Shown here one piece after another: positions 45,393 through 57,401 of a stretch of 64,000 nucleotides of DNA (its first letter is position 1; the number at the start of each line of letters is the position of its first letter). A program made the translations under genes and the position numbers. The notes beneath the pieces are model-generated. The model did not search any database and was not told the origin of the DNA. It saw only the letters and a list, made by a program, of their open reading frames with translations. The stretch is from Caecitellus pseudoparvulus (lineage: Eukaryota > Bigyra: Bicosoecida), in contig CBFFRQ010000054.1 of assembly GCA_965644315.1 (NCBI GenBank), forward strand, positions 372,001 through 436,000, in the 5' to 3' direction.

Positions 45393-48300
45393 ATGGCCGC
45401 AGGACCTGCCACGGTGGAGGACAAAGTGAAGGTTGCTGTGAGGGTTCGGCCACTGCTGGGTGCCGAGGCGGGAAGTGACGCAGCATGGCAGGTGAAGGGC
45501 AGCAGCATCGAAGGGGCGGGGCGCGGTGGGCGCTTCGAGTTCGGTGCGTGCCTTGCCGCCGGCTGGGCTGCGCTTCGCCTCATCTGCATGGGCTCGCTGC
45601 GCTGTGTTTGTAGAGCATGTGTTTGACTCTGACCAGGACACTGCCAGTGTCTTTGACGCCATCGGCTCGGAAATCGTCGATGGCACGCTTGCGGGATTTG
45701 ACGGTTAGTGCCGCAACGGACGCTGACACAGGGAGGCCTGCCACACGAAACGGGGCGCGACGCCGCAGGCACAATCTTTGCATATGGCCAGACAGCATCT
45801 GGCAAGACGCACACTATGATGGGTGCGTGACGGCATCGCCTCTGTGTCGCTGCACGCCGAGCACTCACCACCACACACGCGCCCCGCCACGGCAGGTGAC
45901 GAGGGGTGCCCAGGCATCATCCCTCACGCAGTGCGGCGCATCATGCAGGCCATCCAAGCCGACGCGGACCGCATGTTCCTTGTGCGGTGCTCCTTCCTCG
46001 AGCTGTACAACGAGGAGCTGCGGGACTTGGCCCAGGAAGGCACGCCTTCCGTGCGCCTGCGCATCCATCCCAAGGTGAGGCGGCCGCCGGCCCTGCGCTG
46101 CCACCGCGCGCCACGTCCACGCCATCCGCATCGCCGCAGACAGGAGTCTTTGTGGACGGCGCACAGTGGGTGTCAGTGCGCAGTGAGCAGGAGGTGCTGG
46201 CCCTGGTGCAGGCGTGCTCGGCTCGCCGGGCTGTCGCTGCGACAGACATGAACGCGCGATCCAGTCGCAGCCATAGCATCCTGACACTAGAAGTGTCCAG
46301 CTCCCTCCAGCACGACGCAGCAGGCACGGGGGGCACCCTCTTCGCCAAGCTGAACCTGGTGGACTTGGCGGGGTCGGAGTCTGTGCGGGTGACGGGGGCA
46401 GCGGGCGCCCGCCTGAAGGAGGGTGCCGCCATCAACCGCTCCCTGCTCACCCTCAGCCGCATCATCAGCATGGTGTCCACGGGCGCCACGTCAGGCTTCA
46501 TCCCCTTCCGCGAGAGCCGCCTGACGCACCTGCTGGAGCCCTCCCTGCGAGGCCAGTGCCGCACCGCCGTCATCTGCTGCATGTCCCCTGCGCCGGCGTA
46601 CGTGGAGGAGAGTCGCAGCACGCTGCAGTTCGCGACGTCCGCCAAGGCCATCACGACGCGGGCGACGCGCACGGAGGTGGTGGACGACTCCACCCGCATC
46701 GCACGCATGGCCAAGGAGATCGCTGCGCTCAAGTCCCAGCTGGCGGCAGCCACCAGCGACTCCGCCAGCACTGGCACCGGCGGCGGCCACAACGAAGAAC
46801 AGAAGCACCGCCTGGCGACCCTGCTGCAGGAGCTGATTGTGGGGGGCGGCACGCACGCCGCCAGTGCTGGTGGGGCACCTCCCCTGCAGCCCGCCACGGC
46901 CCGTGGTCGCACCGTGCTGGATGTGGCTCGCCTGAACCAGCGAGGGCGGGTGGGTCGCGCACGAGAGACATGGTGCCCCTCCATGGCCTCTGACAGTGCT
47001 GCTGTCGCTGCGCTGGAGGCGTTCCGGGCGCCGGCACGACAGACTGGCGGCAGCCCCGCCCACGCCTCATTCCACAGTGGCAGCTCCCCACTGCACTCGC
47101 CCGGCGTGCGAAGCAGCGTCAGTGCATCACGCCTGAGCAGTGGAGGGTGCAGCACTGCCAGTGGCATGAGCAGCGCCAGCACCGCCTCCGCGGGGACGGT
47201 GGATGAGGACGGCGCACTGCAGATGGAGCTGCACACGGCACGTGCAGAGGCTGCGGCGCTGCGTGCTGAGGCTGCCGCCACAGCTGAGCACCTGGAGCGT
47301 CTGCTGGCGGCAGAGGAGGAGGCGGAAGACACCATCCAAGAGCTGAAGCGCAGCCTGCTGGCGGCGGAGACAGCGGCGGAGGGCGCTGGTGAGCTGCGTG
47401 AGGCGTTGGACGTCGCCCTGGGCCGCGCGGAGGCGGCAGAGGCGGCCAGTGCAGCCCTGCAGCAACAAGTGGCCACTGCTGCAGCGAGCGTGGAGGCGGC
47501 GGAGGAGGAGGCAGATGCCTGGCGCCGCCGGGCAGAGGCCGCTGAGAGCGCTGCAGCTCGGCGTGTGGAGGACAGCGCCGCGACAGCTGCTGCGCACCGC
47601 CGGCGCGTGGCGGAGCTGGAGCAGCAGGTGGCCGCCCTGTCTGATGCGTTGAGCACGTCCCAGGCCAGCCTGTCCACGGCGCAGGCGCGTGTGGCGAAGC
47701 TGGACAAGGTGAAGATGACCCGGGCGCACCTGGACACCATGGCGCGGCTCAAGGCTGACAAGCAGCGGTACAAAGCACTTGCCAAGCAATTGCAGGAGCA
47801 GCTGGAGGACGCCGCCGCAGGAGCCGCAGCGTCCCCTGATGTGGCGGCCTTGCAAGCGCAGACAGCAGCGGCAGAGGAGGCTGGCGCAGCGGCGGCGGCA
47901 GAGGCGGAAGCAGCAGCGGAGGAGGCTGCCGCGGCAGCACGCCGGGCGGATGCCGCCACTGCGGAAGCGGCTGCGGTGCGGGGCGAGATGGAGAGCCAGA
48001 CAGCTGCCCTGGCGGCACTGCAGGTGGAGGTGGCAGCTCTGGTGGCGGCGGCAGGGGGCGCTGCACAGCACGGCCTGGACACGGGGGGACTGCCCCAGGA
48101 TGCCGCCACCAGCGTGGACAGTGCCACACGCGGCGTGCGCGCCGCCTCTGCGCTGTGTGGCGCCCTGCTCAAGCGCCTGCAGGACGCCGCTGCGGAGAAA
48201 GACAGCAACACGGCACGGCTGGTGCGCCTGGCTCAGGCTGGGCGAGCAGCGGATGCAGCGGTGGAGGCGGCTCAGGCGCGTGCGAAGGAGGCGGCTGCCG

Positions 48301-48815
48301 AGGCGGAACAGGCACGGGCCACTGCTGCGGATCTGACGCAGCAGCTCGCGGACATGCAGCAGGTGCAAGCGGATGCAGCCAAGGCTGTGGCCGCGGCGGA
48401 GGCTGCCACGGCTGAAGCTGCCTCTGCTGCTGAAGCAGTGGCTGCGGCAGAGGCTGCCACGGCAGCTGCCGAGGCACGAGCGACTGCGGCAGAGGAGGCG
48501 GCTGCCGCGGCACGTGCTGCGCTGCAGGAGGCCAAGGCTGACGCGCGACGCAGCGGCGAGATCCTGGAACGGGAGAATGTGCAGCTGCTGATTGAGCTGC
48601 GGTCGGTGCGGGCTCAGGCAGCAGCAGCGGCGGCGACAGCCCAGGCGCCGGCACCAGCGCCGTCCGCTCCAGCACCCGCTCCATCTGGCAAGGCTGTCTT
48701 GACGCCGGTGCAGCCCAACACCCCCGTCGCGCCGGTATCCAGCCACAAGGCGCCGCCTCTGCAGGGGGCGGGGGTGGGCGAGGAGGAGGAGGCGGGTGAG
48801 TGCCAGCAGCAGTGA
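45393..48815 (+). CDS. Kinesin-7 (CENP-E-like) N-terminal motor with long Ala-rich coiled coil
   Basis: Five exons (45393-45543, 45614-45703, 45769-45822, 45896-46074, 46140-48815; introns 70, 65, 73, 65 nt) give 1,049 aa. The motor domain occupies about residues 12-345: start DKVKVAVRVRPL, P-loop GQTASGKTHTMMG, switch I NARSSRSH, switch II LVDLAGSE and ESRLTHLLEPSLRGQ. The Ala-Ser P-loop variant and GCPGIIPHAV point to the kinesin-7 group. The stalk (about 430-960) is coiled coil made largely of Ala and Glu, and the tail is Pro/Ala-rich. A GTGAGT at 48796 with an acceptor near 48852 offers an alternative last intron that would change the C-terminus and overlap the next gene; the unspliced stop is taken here. 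Confidence 0.9.
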
Positions 48816-48888
48816 TGGTGCTGGCAGTCACGTGACGTGTGTTGCAATGCAGAGCGCCGCTGTCGCGTGGGCAGGTGCATTGGGTCGG

Positions 48889-51237
48889 TCATTCGGAGCT
48901 TGGGGCCAGGGTGAGGTCAAAGGACTGCGCCTCGCCCGCCGCCAAGTCCACGGCAGTGGCCATGTGGCGCGCAGCGAGGGGGTTGGGGCCGGCGCTGGCA
49001 AGCACGCCCAGGTCCAGCGCCGCGACACAGGGTGTGGCCACGAGGCGCCCCGCGCTGAACTGCAGCAGCAGGTGCGGCAGGGCGCGGGCGTCCCACGTCA
49101 CGGCCACCCCCGCCCCGCCGTGCAGGGCAGAGGTGAGGGTGAAGGCGCCCTCCTCCACGCCACACACCTGCACGGTGCCAGCCAGGGGCTTGGCGCTGCC
49201 TTGGGGCAGGGCAGGGAGGGAGGTGAGGTCCAGAGGTGCGCGGCCCGCCCCCCGACCAGCGCCTGCCCCCGCCACTGCCACCGGCACAGAGGCCAAGGAG
49301 GTAAAGTTCTGCGCGGGGGCCAGGGCGGTGGTGGCCTGGCCGTCGGCGACAGCGGCGTAGGGTGCCGTCGTGCCGTACTCGAAGGCGCCGATGGAGAGGT
49401 GCGCGGCGTCTGCGTCACCCTGAGGCAGGCGCAGGGCCACAGGCAGGCCCAGCGGCAGCCGCACGTCCTCACGTGGCGTGACGGTGGTGGTGATAGTCAC
49501 CCCACTGCCCCCCGTCCGAGCTGCGATGACGCGGCGAAGGGAGGCTAGTGGGTGCCCGGCAGGCAGGCTGCAGGACAGCACCAGCCTGGCATTGGCGGCA
49601 TCCACCAGGTCAGGCACAGACGCCAGGCTGCCGCTCTGCACCTCCGACCCCGCCTCCTCCACAGCCCAGGCCAGGTGTGCGGCCGCGCCGTCCATGACAG
49701 CACCCAGGTCTGTCACGGCAGCTGCCCGCACCGCTGCGCCATGAGCGCCCTCGGCAGGTGCAGGCGTGCTCGCGGCGGCAGCGGCACCCCACTCCCCAGA
49801 CACCTTTGTCAGAGTGCGCGTGCCGCCCAGAGGCACGGCGGCACCTGCGCCGTGCACAAGGTCCAGGGGGGTGCCGTGCCCGGTGAAGTGTGGCACCACG
49901 ACGCCCCCCACAGCATGCACCGTCACGTGCCCCCCAGAGCACGGCAGTGTCCACACGTCCCCCTCCAGGGCGGCGTCAGACACCGCCCCCAGCAACGGCT
50001 CCTGGCCAGGGGACGCCGCCCCCGCTGCTGCAGCCGCCGCAGCCACGTCTGCGGCAGCGGTGGGGTCTGCCAGCGCCCCCGCGAGTCCAGTGGCGCGCGG
50101 CAGCAGGCGTGCCCAGCCCCCTGCGTCCCCCACCACCGCCACATCGCCGCGGGTGTCGTAGGAGAGACACGAGACAGAGGGCGTGGCCCCCGCCCCCGCC
50201 GTCGGCGCTGCCACTCGCAGCAGGGGCAGGCACAGGGCGCCGGCGTCATCCCGCGACACGCTGCGCAGCGCCACGGCGCCGTCGGTCCACCCCGTCATGA
50301 GGATGCCGTGTGCCGCTGCAAAGGTGCACGCGGTGATGCGGGCACTGGACCGCCCCTGCCCCGCCAGCTCCTCTGCCAGGTCCAGCACCTGTGTCTTGCC
50401 GCTGGCGATGTCCCACACCTGCAGCGCCTGGCCGCCCGTGGCCACCCCCAGCAGGGCCTTGAAGCCGTCCAGAGGCGCCAGGGACGCCAGGCCTGTCGCG
50501 CCTGCCTCCACCAGGGACGCCGACAGGCCCTTGGCGCCCAGCCACGTGCCGTCCTTCAACGCGTACAGGTGCACGGCGCCACAGGCGTGCCCCACGGCCA
50601 GCACGGGCTTGGCGGCGCTGCCAAAGGTGGCCAGGGACACGACACGCGCGTCGGCGTCGGCTGACAAGGCGGCTGAGGCGGGGGGGGCGTACGCAGTCAC
50701 AGGGCGCTCTCGCCCCATGAGCGTGTACAGAGCGGCGGTGCCGTCGGCATGCCCGACGAGGAAATGGTCATGCCCCCACACGCCCACAGACGTGACGATG
50801 CCCGTGCCACCCCCCACGGAGGCCGACGCAGGCGCCGTGCCAGGCGTGGCCCCGGCACTCGCAGCCTGCGCAGCGGTGGCGATGGTTTTGACCAGAGACA
50901 GGTGCTCAGTGTCCAGAATCTGCGTCGTGCCGGCGGTGGTGCCGACGACCAGCACGTTGCCCAGCATGGTGGCAGCTGCCGTGGCTGAGCAGGTGATGCG
51001 CTCCGCGTCAAACACCGTGCGCACACGGCGGTCACCTGCGGGGTGCGGCCAGCGCGGCGTGGTTGGCTAGCGCACTGGTGCAGGTCAATTCCCGCACGCC
51101 ACGCCAGCGCACTCACTGGTGCGCGGGTTGTAGCTCGTCACGTGCGACTCCGACACCACCAGTAGGGAGGGGCTCTTGCCCTTGATCCTGTCAAGGTACG
51201 CCCCCAGCACTTTGCCCTCTCCTGCCTCGCCAAACAT
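48889..51237 (-). CDS. WD40-like propeller protein with C-terminal mutarotase-like domain
   Basis: Exons 51237-51117 and 51035-48889 with an 81-nt intron give 755 aa. The N-terminal 380 residues read as beta-propeller blades (VLVVGTTAGTTQILD, FLVGHADGTAALYTL, LLGVATGGQALQVWDI, ILMTGWTDGAVALRSV). From about residue 400 the pattern changes to a beta-sandwich resembling aldose-1-epimerase/galactose mutarotase (VTITTTVTPREDVRLPLGLP, later AALDLGVLASAGPNPL and a final VDLAAGEAQSFDLTL). The canonical catalytic His/Glu set could not be confirmed, so enzyme activity is doubtful. A fusion of these two folds is uncommon. Alternative: a single unusual propeller protein with an Ig-like C-terminus. Confidence 0.55.
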
Positions 51238-51768
51238 GGCGGCGGAGGAGGCGGCCTGCGCAGGGGTGGGAGGAGGCAAGGAGCTACTGAGCCAGGTGCC
51301 CCGCCAGTGCAGCCGCTCGCATGCCGCACCTTGCTGCTTGAGGAGCCCATGATGAGTCGGGTGTGGACAGGGACGGCAGGGCCACTTCCGGCTGCAGTGC
51401 AGTGCAGGTGAAGAAGGCCGCCGCAAGCAAGTCACGCAAACGAGCTTCTGCGGCGAGAAAGGGAGAGAATGCCACTGCGGGGCCGCGCCCTGGGGCATGT
51501 GTTGAAGGGGTTGCCTGTGGAGTGCACGGAAAATGAGCCACGCCTGGTTTTGCGTTTCGGGAGCACAACAGCAGCCCCAAACTGTGTGCACGGTCCGAGC
51601 GACTTCAGGTCTCACTGCGCTATCTCGCCCACTTCGCATGGGGGAGGAAACTCGACAATTTAATCAATTTCAATGTTCCACACTGGTCCTGTCCCCAACG
51701 GCCAAAACCCTCCAATTGCACCTTGCGTGGCCTGGCCGCTGCTCGTATGCGGAAATCGAATGCAAGTC
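51238..51768. promoter_or_regulatory. Divergent promoter region, WD40/mutarotase-like gene and HisRS
   Basis: About 530 bp between divergent genes. A short AT-rich block lies at 51650-51690 (AATTTAATCAATTTCAATG). No gene was recognised. Confidence 0.35.
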
Positions 51769-53219
51769 ATGGCCGGCAAAGCCTTGAAGGTGCGTGCAAG
51801 GGCGTGCGTGCTTGACGTCTTGGGCCTTTCCACGCACACTTTTCCATGTTCCATCCTTCCAGGCTGTTCGGGGCATGCAGGACCTGCATGGGGTTGCTGC
51901 AGGGCGTTTCGACGCTGCGCTGGCTGCGATGACGGGCGTACTGCGCAGCTGTGGCTTTGCGCGCGTGCACACGCCCATCGTGGAGCACCGCGCGACCTTC
52001 ACTCGCAGCCTGGGGGCTGAGACTGACATCATCTCCAAGGTGGGCCCTGCCCCTGCCGCGCCGCGCACGCTGCAGCGCAGCACTCGCCCGCCCTGCCTGC
52101 ACAGGAGATGTACAGCGTGGGCGGCAGTTCAGAGGAGTTGGTGCTGCGGCCTGAGGGCACGGCTGCGGTCCTGCGCGCGCATTTGGGAGGGGGCGGGCAC
52201 CGTGGTGGCGTGGCGCGATCGTATTACGCAGGGCCCATGTTCCGCCACGAGCGCCCCCAAGCAGGGCGTCTCCGGCAATTCACACAAGTGGGCGCAGAGG
52301 TGCTGGGCGCAGCGGGGCCGGGGGTGGACGCAGAGGTCATTGGCACAGCGTGGAGGAGCGTGCGGTGCGCCCTGGACACTCTGGCGGGGGCGCCGCACCG
52401 CCAGTGGAGGTTCTGGTGAACTCCCTCGGAACAGCGCAGGAGCGGCAGTCGTACACGGCAGACTTGGCGGTGTACTTGGCGGCGCACGCAGAGGCGCTGT
52501 CCCCTGGCTCCCGTGCCAAGCTGCAGTCTGGGCACGTGCTGGGCGTGCTGGACAGTAAGGCGCCCCAAGACGCCTCAGTGCTGGAGCACGCACCCATGCT
52601 GCCGCAGCACTGGGGCGCGGACACTTCTGCCGAGTGGGAGCAGTTGACAGGCACACTGCAGCGGTGGGGAGTGCCCTTCCGCCACACGCCTGGCCTGGTG
52701 CGGGGCCTGGACTACTACAACGGCACGGCCTTCGAGGTGGTGGTGGCGGGTGGCAGTGGCCGCGCACTCACCCTCGCTGGTGGGGGGCGCTACGACGCCC
52801 TGGCCACGGCGCTGGGGGCGCGGGCGCCCCTGCCAGCTGTCGGGTGGGCGGCGGGGCTGGAGCGCCTGCTGGCGCTGACTGGCGGCGCAGAGAACGACGC
52901 CCCCCCCCCCTCCACACCCCTCATCACCGTCACCCCCCTGGAAGCGGCACCTGACGTGCTGGCCCTGGCACAGGACGCTGCCTTTGCCCTGCAGGGCGTC
53001 GCTGCCCAGCACGGGTGGCGCGTTGTGGCCCCAGTCACCGCCCGCAAGGCGCCCAAGGCCATCGCTGCCGCCGCCTCCGCTGGCGCCTCCGTGGCTGTGT
53101 TGGTGGGGCAGGCTGAGGCGGCAGTGGGGAGTGTCGCCTTGCGGCACTTGCATTCCAGACAGCAGGTGACAGTGCCAGTGCACGAAGCAGAGGAGTCGCT
53201 GCAGCGCCTGCTGCGGTAG
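51769..53219 (+). CDS. HARS: Histidyl-tRNA synthetase (one probable single-base frameshift)
   Basis: Exons 51769-51789, 51863-52039 and 52105-53219 (introns 73 and 65 nt) give about 437 aa once one frameshift is allowed. It is a class II synthetase charging tRNA-His. Motif 2 is ARSYYAGPMFRHERPQAGR, the HisRS-specific peptide is LVRGLDYYNGTAFEV, motif 3 is VGWAAGLERLL, and an anticodon-binding domain ends the protein. The frame changes at the G5 run 52386-52390: one extra G would join ALDTLAG to GAAPPVEVLVNSLG, exactly where the family continues. A 50-nt intron (52360-52409) would also restore frame but deletes conserved sequence. An ATG nine bases upstream (51760) is an alternative start. Confidence 0.88.
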
Positions 53220-53239
53220 TGGGCCGGCAGCACCTCCCG

Positions 53240-54714
53240 TCAGCTGTCTGCAGCGGGCGGCGTCGCTGGTGGCGCGGGGGGGGGCGGCGCCCACAGCGCC
53301 ACGGAGCTGTCTGCAGACGCGATGAGGGCGCAGGAGGGGTGCATGGCCACCGCTGTGACGGGGCCGCTGTGCTTGGCCAGCTCGCTGATGGTGAGCTTGG
53401 GGTCCACGCTGACGCCTGCGGGGGGAGAGATGGCCGACGCCTCCGCCCCCAGCGGGTACGCCGTGGGGGTCCACTTCTTGAGCTCTTGCCTGTACTCCAC
53501 GTTGGCGAAGGTTTGGGCGGCCAACTCGTCGGCAGTCGGCGCCTGGGGCATCTCGTGCATGTCGTACGCCCACACCCGCCCCTGCTCATTCCCCGTGACC
53601 AGGAAGCGGCTGTCGGGCGTCATGACGCAGCCGCTGCCCGCCAGGCCGTGCGTGGAGGCGACGGTGACCTCAGGCAGGGCGTCCTTCGGGTCCTCGCACG
53701 GCGACGCGTCCAGAACAATGCAGCCGTGTTGCTCACAGGCGGCGACGAGGAAGCGGTTGTCGGCAGAGAAGGCCAGCCCCTGGAAGTGCAGGGGGCGGTG
53801 GGGGGAGGAGGCCACGCGGCTGCCGCCCTCCCGTGTGGCGATGCGGCGCGAGGCGAAGGGCGCGTGGGCGTTGCGTGCGTCGAACAAGGACACGGTGTGG
53901 TCGGGGCTGGCCACGGCGAACACTTGCCCGGAGGGGTCCACCCCCACGCTGCCACGCCCCAGCACGCCACTGGTGACCTTCTTGCCGCGCGCCGCCTCCA
54001 CGTACTTGTTCAGGCTGCCATCGGGCAGGGTGGGGGAGGGGTACGCCAGCATGCCGGTGTGGGCGCAGTTGGGGCTGCGCACGTCCCACAGGCGGAAGGT
54101 GCCGTCCAGGCTGGAGGTGAGAAAGGTGTCGCTGCCAGGTCGCATGGCGATGTCCGTCACCGTCGCGACGTGCCCCTTGAAGATGCGCACGACCTTGTTC
54201 TCGTACAGGCTGTGGTACATGAGCATGCCTGCCCAGCAGCGGTGCGAGGAGGGCGTGTGAAGCACAGCAGGTGCTTGGAGCAGCCAGTGCTTTGCACGCA
54301 CCTTGCGCACGAGCGCTGTTGGTGCCGTCGTACCGCCCCGCAAAGAGGACGAACTGGGAGTGGTGTGTGAACGTCACTGCCTGGCAGCCTGATGCCTTGA
54401 AACTGTACACTGCTTCCGGCTTGCCTGTGCGTGGGCGTGGGATGAGTGCTTGGCCTGGCCGAATTTCCGCACGCTGCCCCGCCTTCCCGCGCACCGTCAG
54501 AGCTGCGAATGACCTGCACGGTGCGATCGTTGAAAGAGCCGGCCAAGTACATGCCATCATCGCTGAAGCTGAGCTTGTTGCAGCGCCGGTCCTGCGCCTG
54601 CTCCGCCTTCAGCTTGCCATTGCCGGCGTTGTGCAGGACAGCCGACGGCAGGAAGCTGCCTAGCAGCGCAGGGGTCAGGGTGACCGGCCCGCTGGACGCC
54701 GCCATGCCTGCCAT
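53240..54714 (-). CDS. WDR82: WDR82/Swd2-like WD40 protein
   Basis: Exons 54714-54495, 54424-54302 and 54228-53240 (introns 70 and 73 nt) give 443 aa, longer than the usual 310 or so because of loop insertions. Blade signatures follow WDR82 order: NKLSFSDDGMYLAGSFNDR, FTHHSQFVLFAG, VVRIFKGHVATVTDIAM, FLTSSLDGTFRLWDVRSPNC (diagnostic), VMTPDSRFLVTGNEQGRVWA and the closing CALIASADSSVALW. WDR82/Swd2 is a subunit of Set1/COMPASS H3K4 methyltransferase and of the 3'-end phosphatase complex, in the nucleus. It ends 20 bp from the convergent HisRS stop. Confidence 0.85.
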
Positions 54715-54801
54715 GGAGCGTGAAGTGTGCGGCACGGGGCGGAGTGGCGCCGGCGGCAGGCTCGCTTGGGCAGTGCATTTTGAAGGGGCCGTGGCAGTGT
54801 C

Positions 54802-56992
54802 TCATTTCTTGCTCGCGGCAGCAGCGGCAGCCGCGTCTAGGACAGAGTTCACCTTTGCGATGAGGGTGGCGACGACGTCGCTGTCTGCCAGCGTCGTGAT
54901 GTCGCCCAGCTGGTCCGCCTCGCGGGAGGCGATCTTGCGCAGCACCCGGCGCATGATCTTACCCGAGCGAGTCTTGGGCAGGGCCTGCGTCAGGACGATG
55001 TGGTCTGGCGTGGCGAAGGGGCCGATGCCCTTGCGCACCTGCAGGCGCAGCTCGGACAGCAGGCCTGGCGTCTCCTGCACGCCCTCCACCGGCGTCACGT
55101 AGCAGCAAATGCCCTCGCCCTTGGTGCTGTGCGGGAAGCCAATCACCGCCGCCTCAGCCACGCTGTCGTGCTCCACCAGCACAGACTCGATTTCAGCGCT
55201 GCCCAGGCGGTGCCCTGACACGTTCAGCACGTCGTCCACCCGCCCCGTGATCCACAGGTACCCGTCCTTGTCCCTGTACCCGCCGTCCCCCGTGAAGTAG
55301 TACCCCGGGAACGGCTTCATGTACGTGTTCAAGTACCGCTGGTGGTCGCCGTACACGGTACGCGCCATGCCTGGCCAGATGCCTTTGACACACACCATGC
55401 CAGCCACGCTGTTACCCTGCAACTCCGCGCCCTCCTTGCTCAGCAGTGCGATGTCGATGCCAAAGAAGGGCAGCGTGGCGCTGCCGGCCTTGGTGGGGGT
55501 GGCACCGGGCAGAGGCGTCACGATGATGCCGCCCGTCTCTGTCTGCCAGTACGTGTCCACGATGGCGCACTTGCCGCCACCGACGTGGCTGTGGTACCAC
55601 CTCCACGCCTCTGGGTTGATGGGCTCCCCCACGCTGCCCAGCACACGGAGAGAGGAGAGGTCTTTGCCCTCCAGGGGCTGCGTGCCGAAACGCATGAGGG
55701 CGCGGATGGCGGTGGGCGCCGTGTAGAACTGCGTCACCTTGTACTGCTGCACGAGGTCCCAGTACCGGCTGGGGCTGGGGTACGTCGGCGTGCTCTCGAA
55801 CATGAGCGTGGTGGCGCCGTTGGCCAGGGGGCCATACACGATGTAGGAGTGCCCAGTAATCCAGCCACAGTCCGCCACGCACGCATACACGTCTCCTGGG
55901 CGCACGTCGAAGACGTACTTGTGCGTGAGCATGGCGTACAGGATGTACCCCGCCTGGGTGTGGGCGACGCCCTTGGGCTTGCCAGTGGAGCCTGACGTGT
56001 ACAGCAGGAACAGGGGGTCCTCCGCATCCATGGTGACGGGGGCGCAGTACGGCCGCGCCTTGGGCAGCTCCTCGCTCATCTTCACGTCCTTGGCGCCGTA
56101 GGACACCAGGTGGCTGCCCGTGTGCTGGTACACAAACACCTGCTCAATGCAGGCACACGCCGCCACCGCCGCGTCTACAAGTCGCCTTCAGGGGGATCGT
56201 GCGCCCTCCCCGCTTGCCCTCGTCTGCCGTCATGAGCCAGCGACACTTGGCGTCCAGGATGCGGTCCCGCAAGCTGTCGGCGCTGAAACCAGCGAACACG
56301 ACCGAGTGCACTGCGCCGATGCGCGCACAGGCCAGCATGGCAAAGGCGAGGTCGGGGATCATGGGCATGTAGATGGCCACCGTGTCGCCCTTGCGCACGC
56401 CGTGCGCCAGCAGCGTGTTGGCCACCTTGCACGTCTCGGCCAGCACTTGCTTGTACGTGAAGGTGCGGCTGGTGCCGGGCTCATCCCCCTCGTGGATGAT
56501 GGCCACCTGGTCCCCCCGGTCGGCCAAGTGCCGGTCGATGCACTGGTGCGACACGTTCAACTGCCCACCTGCAGGAGGATGGCGAGCGTGGCATGCGCCT
56601 GGGTGCAGCACTGGGGCGCGGCGCTGGCCGCCCACCTTCGAACCAGCGCACGTCGCCCTCCATGAAGCTGCCGCCGCACGTGTCGGTGAAGTCACGGAAC
56701 CAGAACAGGTTCTCGCGCGCCATGCGGGCCCAAAAGCCGGAGGGATCCGTCACGCTCTCGGCCCACAATGCCTTGTACTCCTCCATGCTCTGGGCGGTGG
56801 GCGAAGGTGTGTGAGACGGCTGCAGCGGCGTGGTGGCAGGCGGCGGCAGCACCTCACTTGAATGTGCGCACCCTCCTGCGCGTGGGGAGGAACGGCATAC
56901 TTCACTGCACCATCACGCTCGTCAATGTCTCCGTCGTCCACCCGGGCCTTCTTGGCGGGGCTCTCCGCAGTGTCAGTCGCAATCGCTGCCAT
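54802..56992 (-). CDS. ACS: Acetyl-CoA synthetase, AMP-forming (one probable single-base frameshift)
   Basis: Exons 56992-56858, 56789-56636 and 56568-54802 (introns 68 and 67 nt) give about 684 aa after one correction. It activates acetate to acetyl-CoA through acetyl-AMP. Adenylation motifs are [45 protein letters not shown] and the C-terminal catalytic-Lys motif [11 protein letters not shown]. The N-terminus (with AKKAR) shows no mitochondrial signal, suggesting cytosol or nucleus. At 56177-56178 one extra T (in the coding sense ACTTGTAG) shifts the frame between IPLKAT and VDAAVAAC; removing it gives exact family spacing. The frame is otherwise clean. Confidence 0.93.
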
Positions 56993-57401
56993 GCTTGCTG
57001 TCCAGCGTCCAGGTGCACTGCACCTCTGCCGGCTGCTGGCCTTTCACTGGGCAGGTGGGAAAGGGAGGTGGGCTAAGTTGCGCTGCGGTGAATTGAATCC
57101 AGGAACTGGCCTGCTTGGAACGGCTTCTGTCTCCCTGCCCACGCCTCCTCCCGCTCCGGGGGCGCCAGCCACCCCTGCAAAGGCCAGCCAGCCCGGCTGC
57201 GTTGCGGCGGGGTGGACGGCGAGGAGTTGCAGGAGCACAGAATGTGAACCTTGCCAAAGCCAAAACACCTCACAGCCACTAATGCAGCGCGCACGCAATA
57301 GGTGCAGATAGAGTCCCTTATTTTTAGGCTTCCACAGCCGCCAACGCCGCGTCGCCGTGCCGTTGCAAGGCGAGGAGCATCGCTCCTCAGCACCAACAGC
57401 A
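56993..57401. other. Intergenic region between ACS and disrupted secretory gene
   Basis: About 410 bp between divergently read genes, with no recognised protein or RNA gene. Probably two promoters. Confidence 0.3.

Noticed and set aside
45941-48211. 756-aa minus-strand Ala/Ser/Arg-rich ORF opposite the kinesin
   Set aside because: Antisense shadow of the Ala-rich coiled coil; kinesin motifs on the plus strand are decisive.
52360-52409. 50-nt intron in HisRS as the cause of the frame change
   Set aside because: Would remove the conserved approach to the VNSLG segment and is shorter than other introns; a missing G in the G5 run explains the data better.
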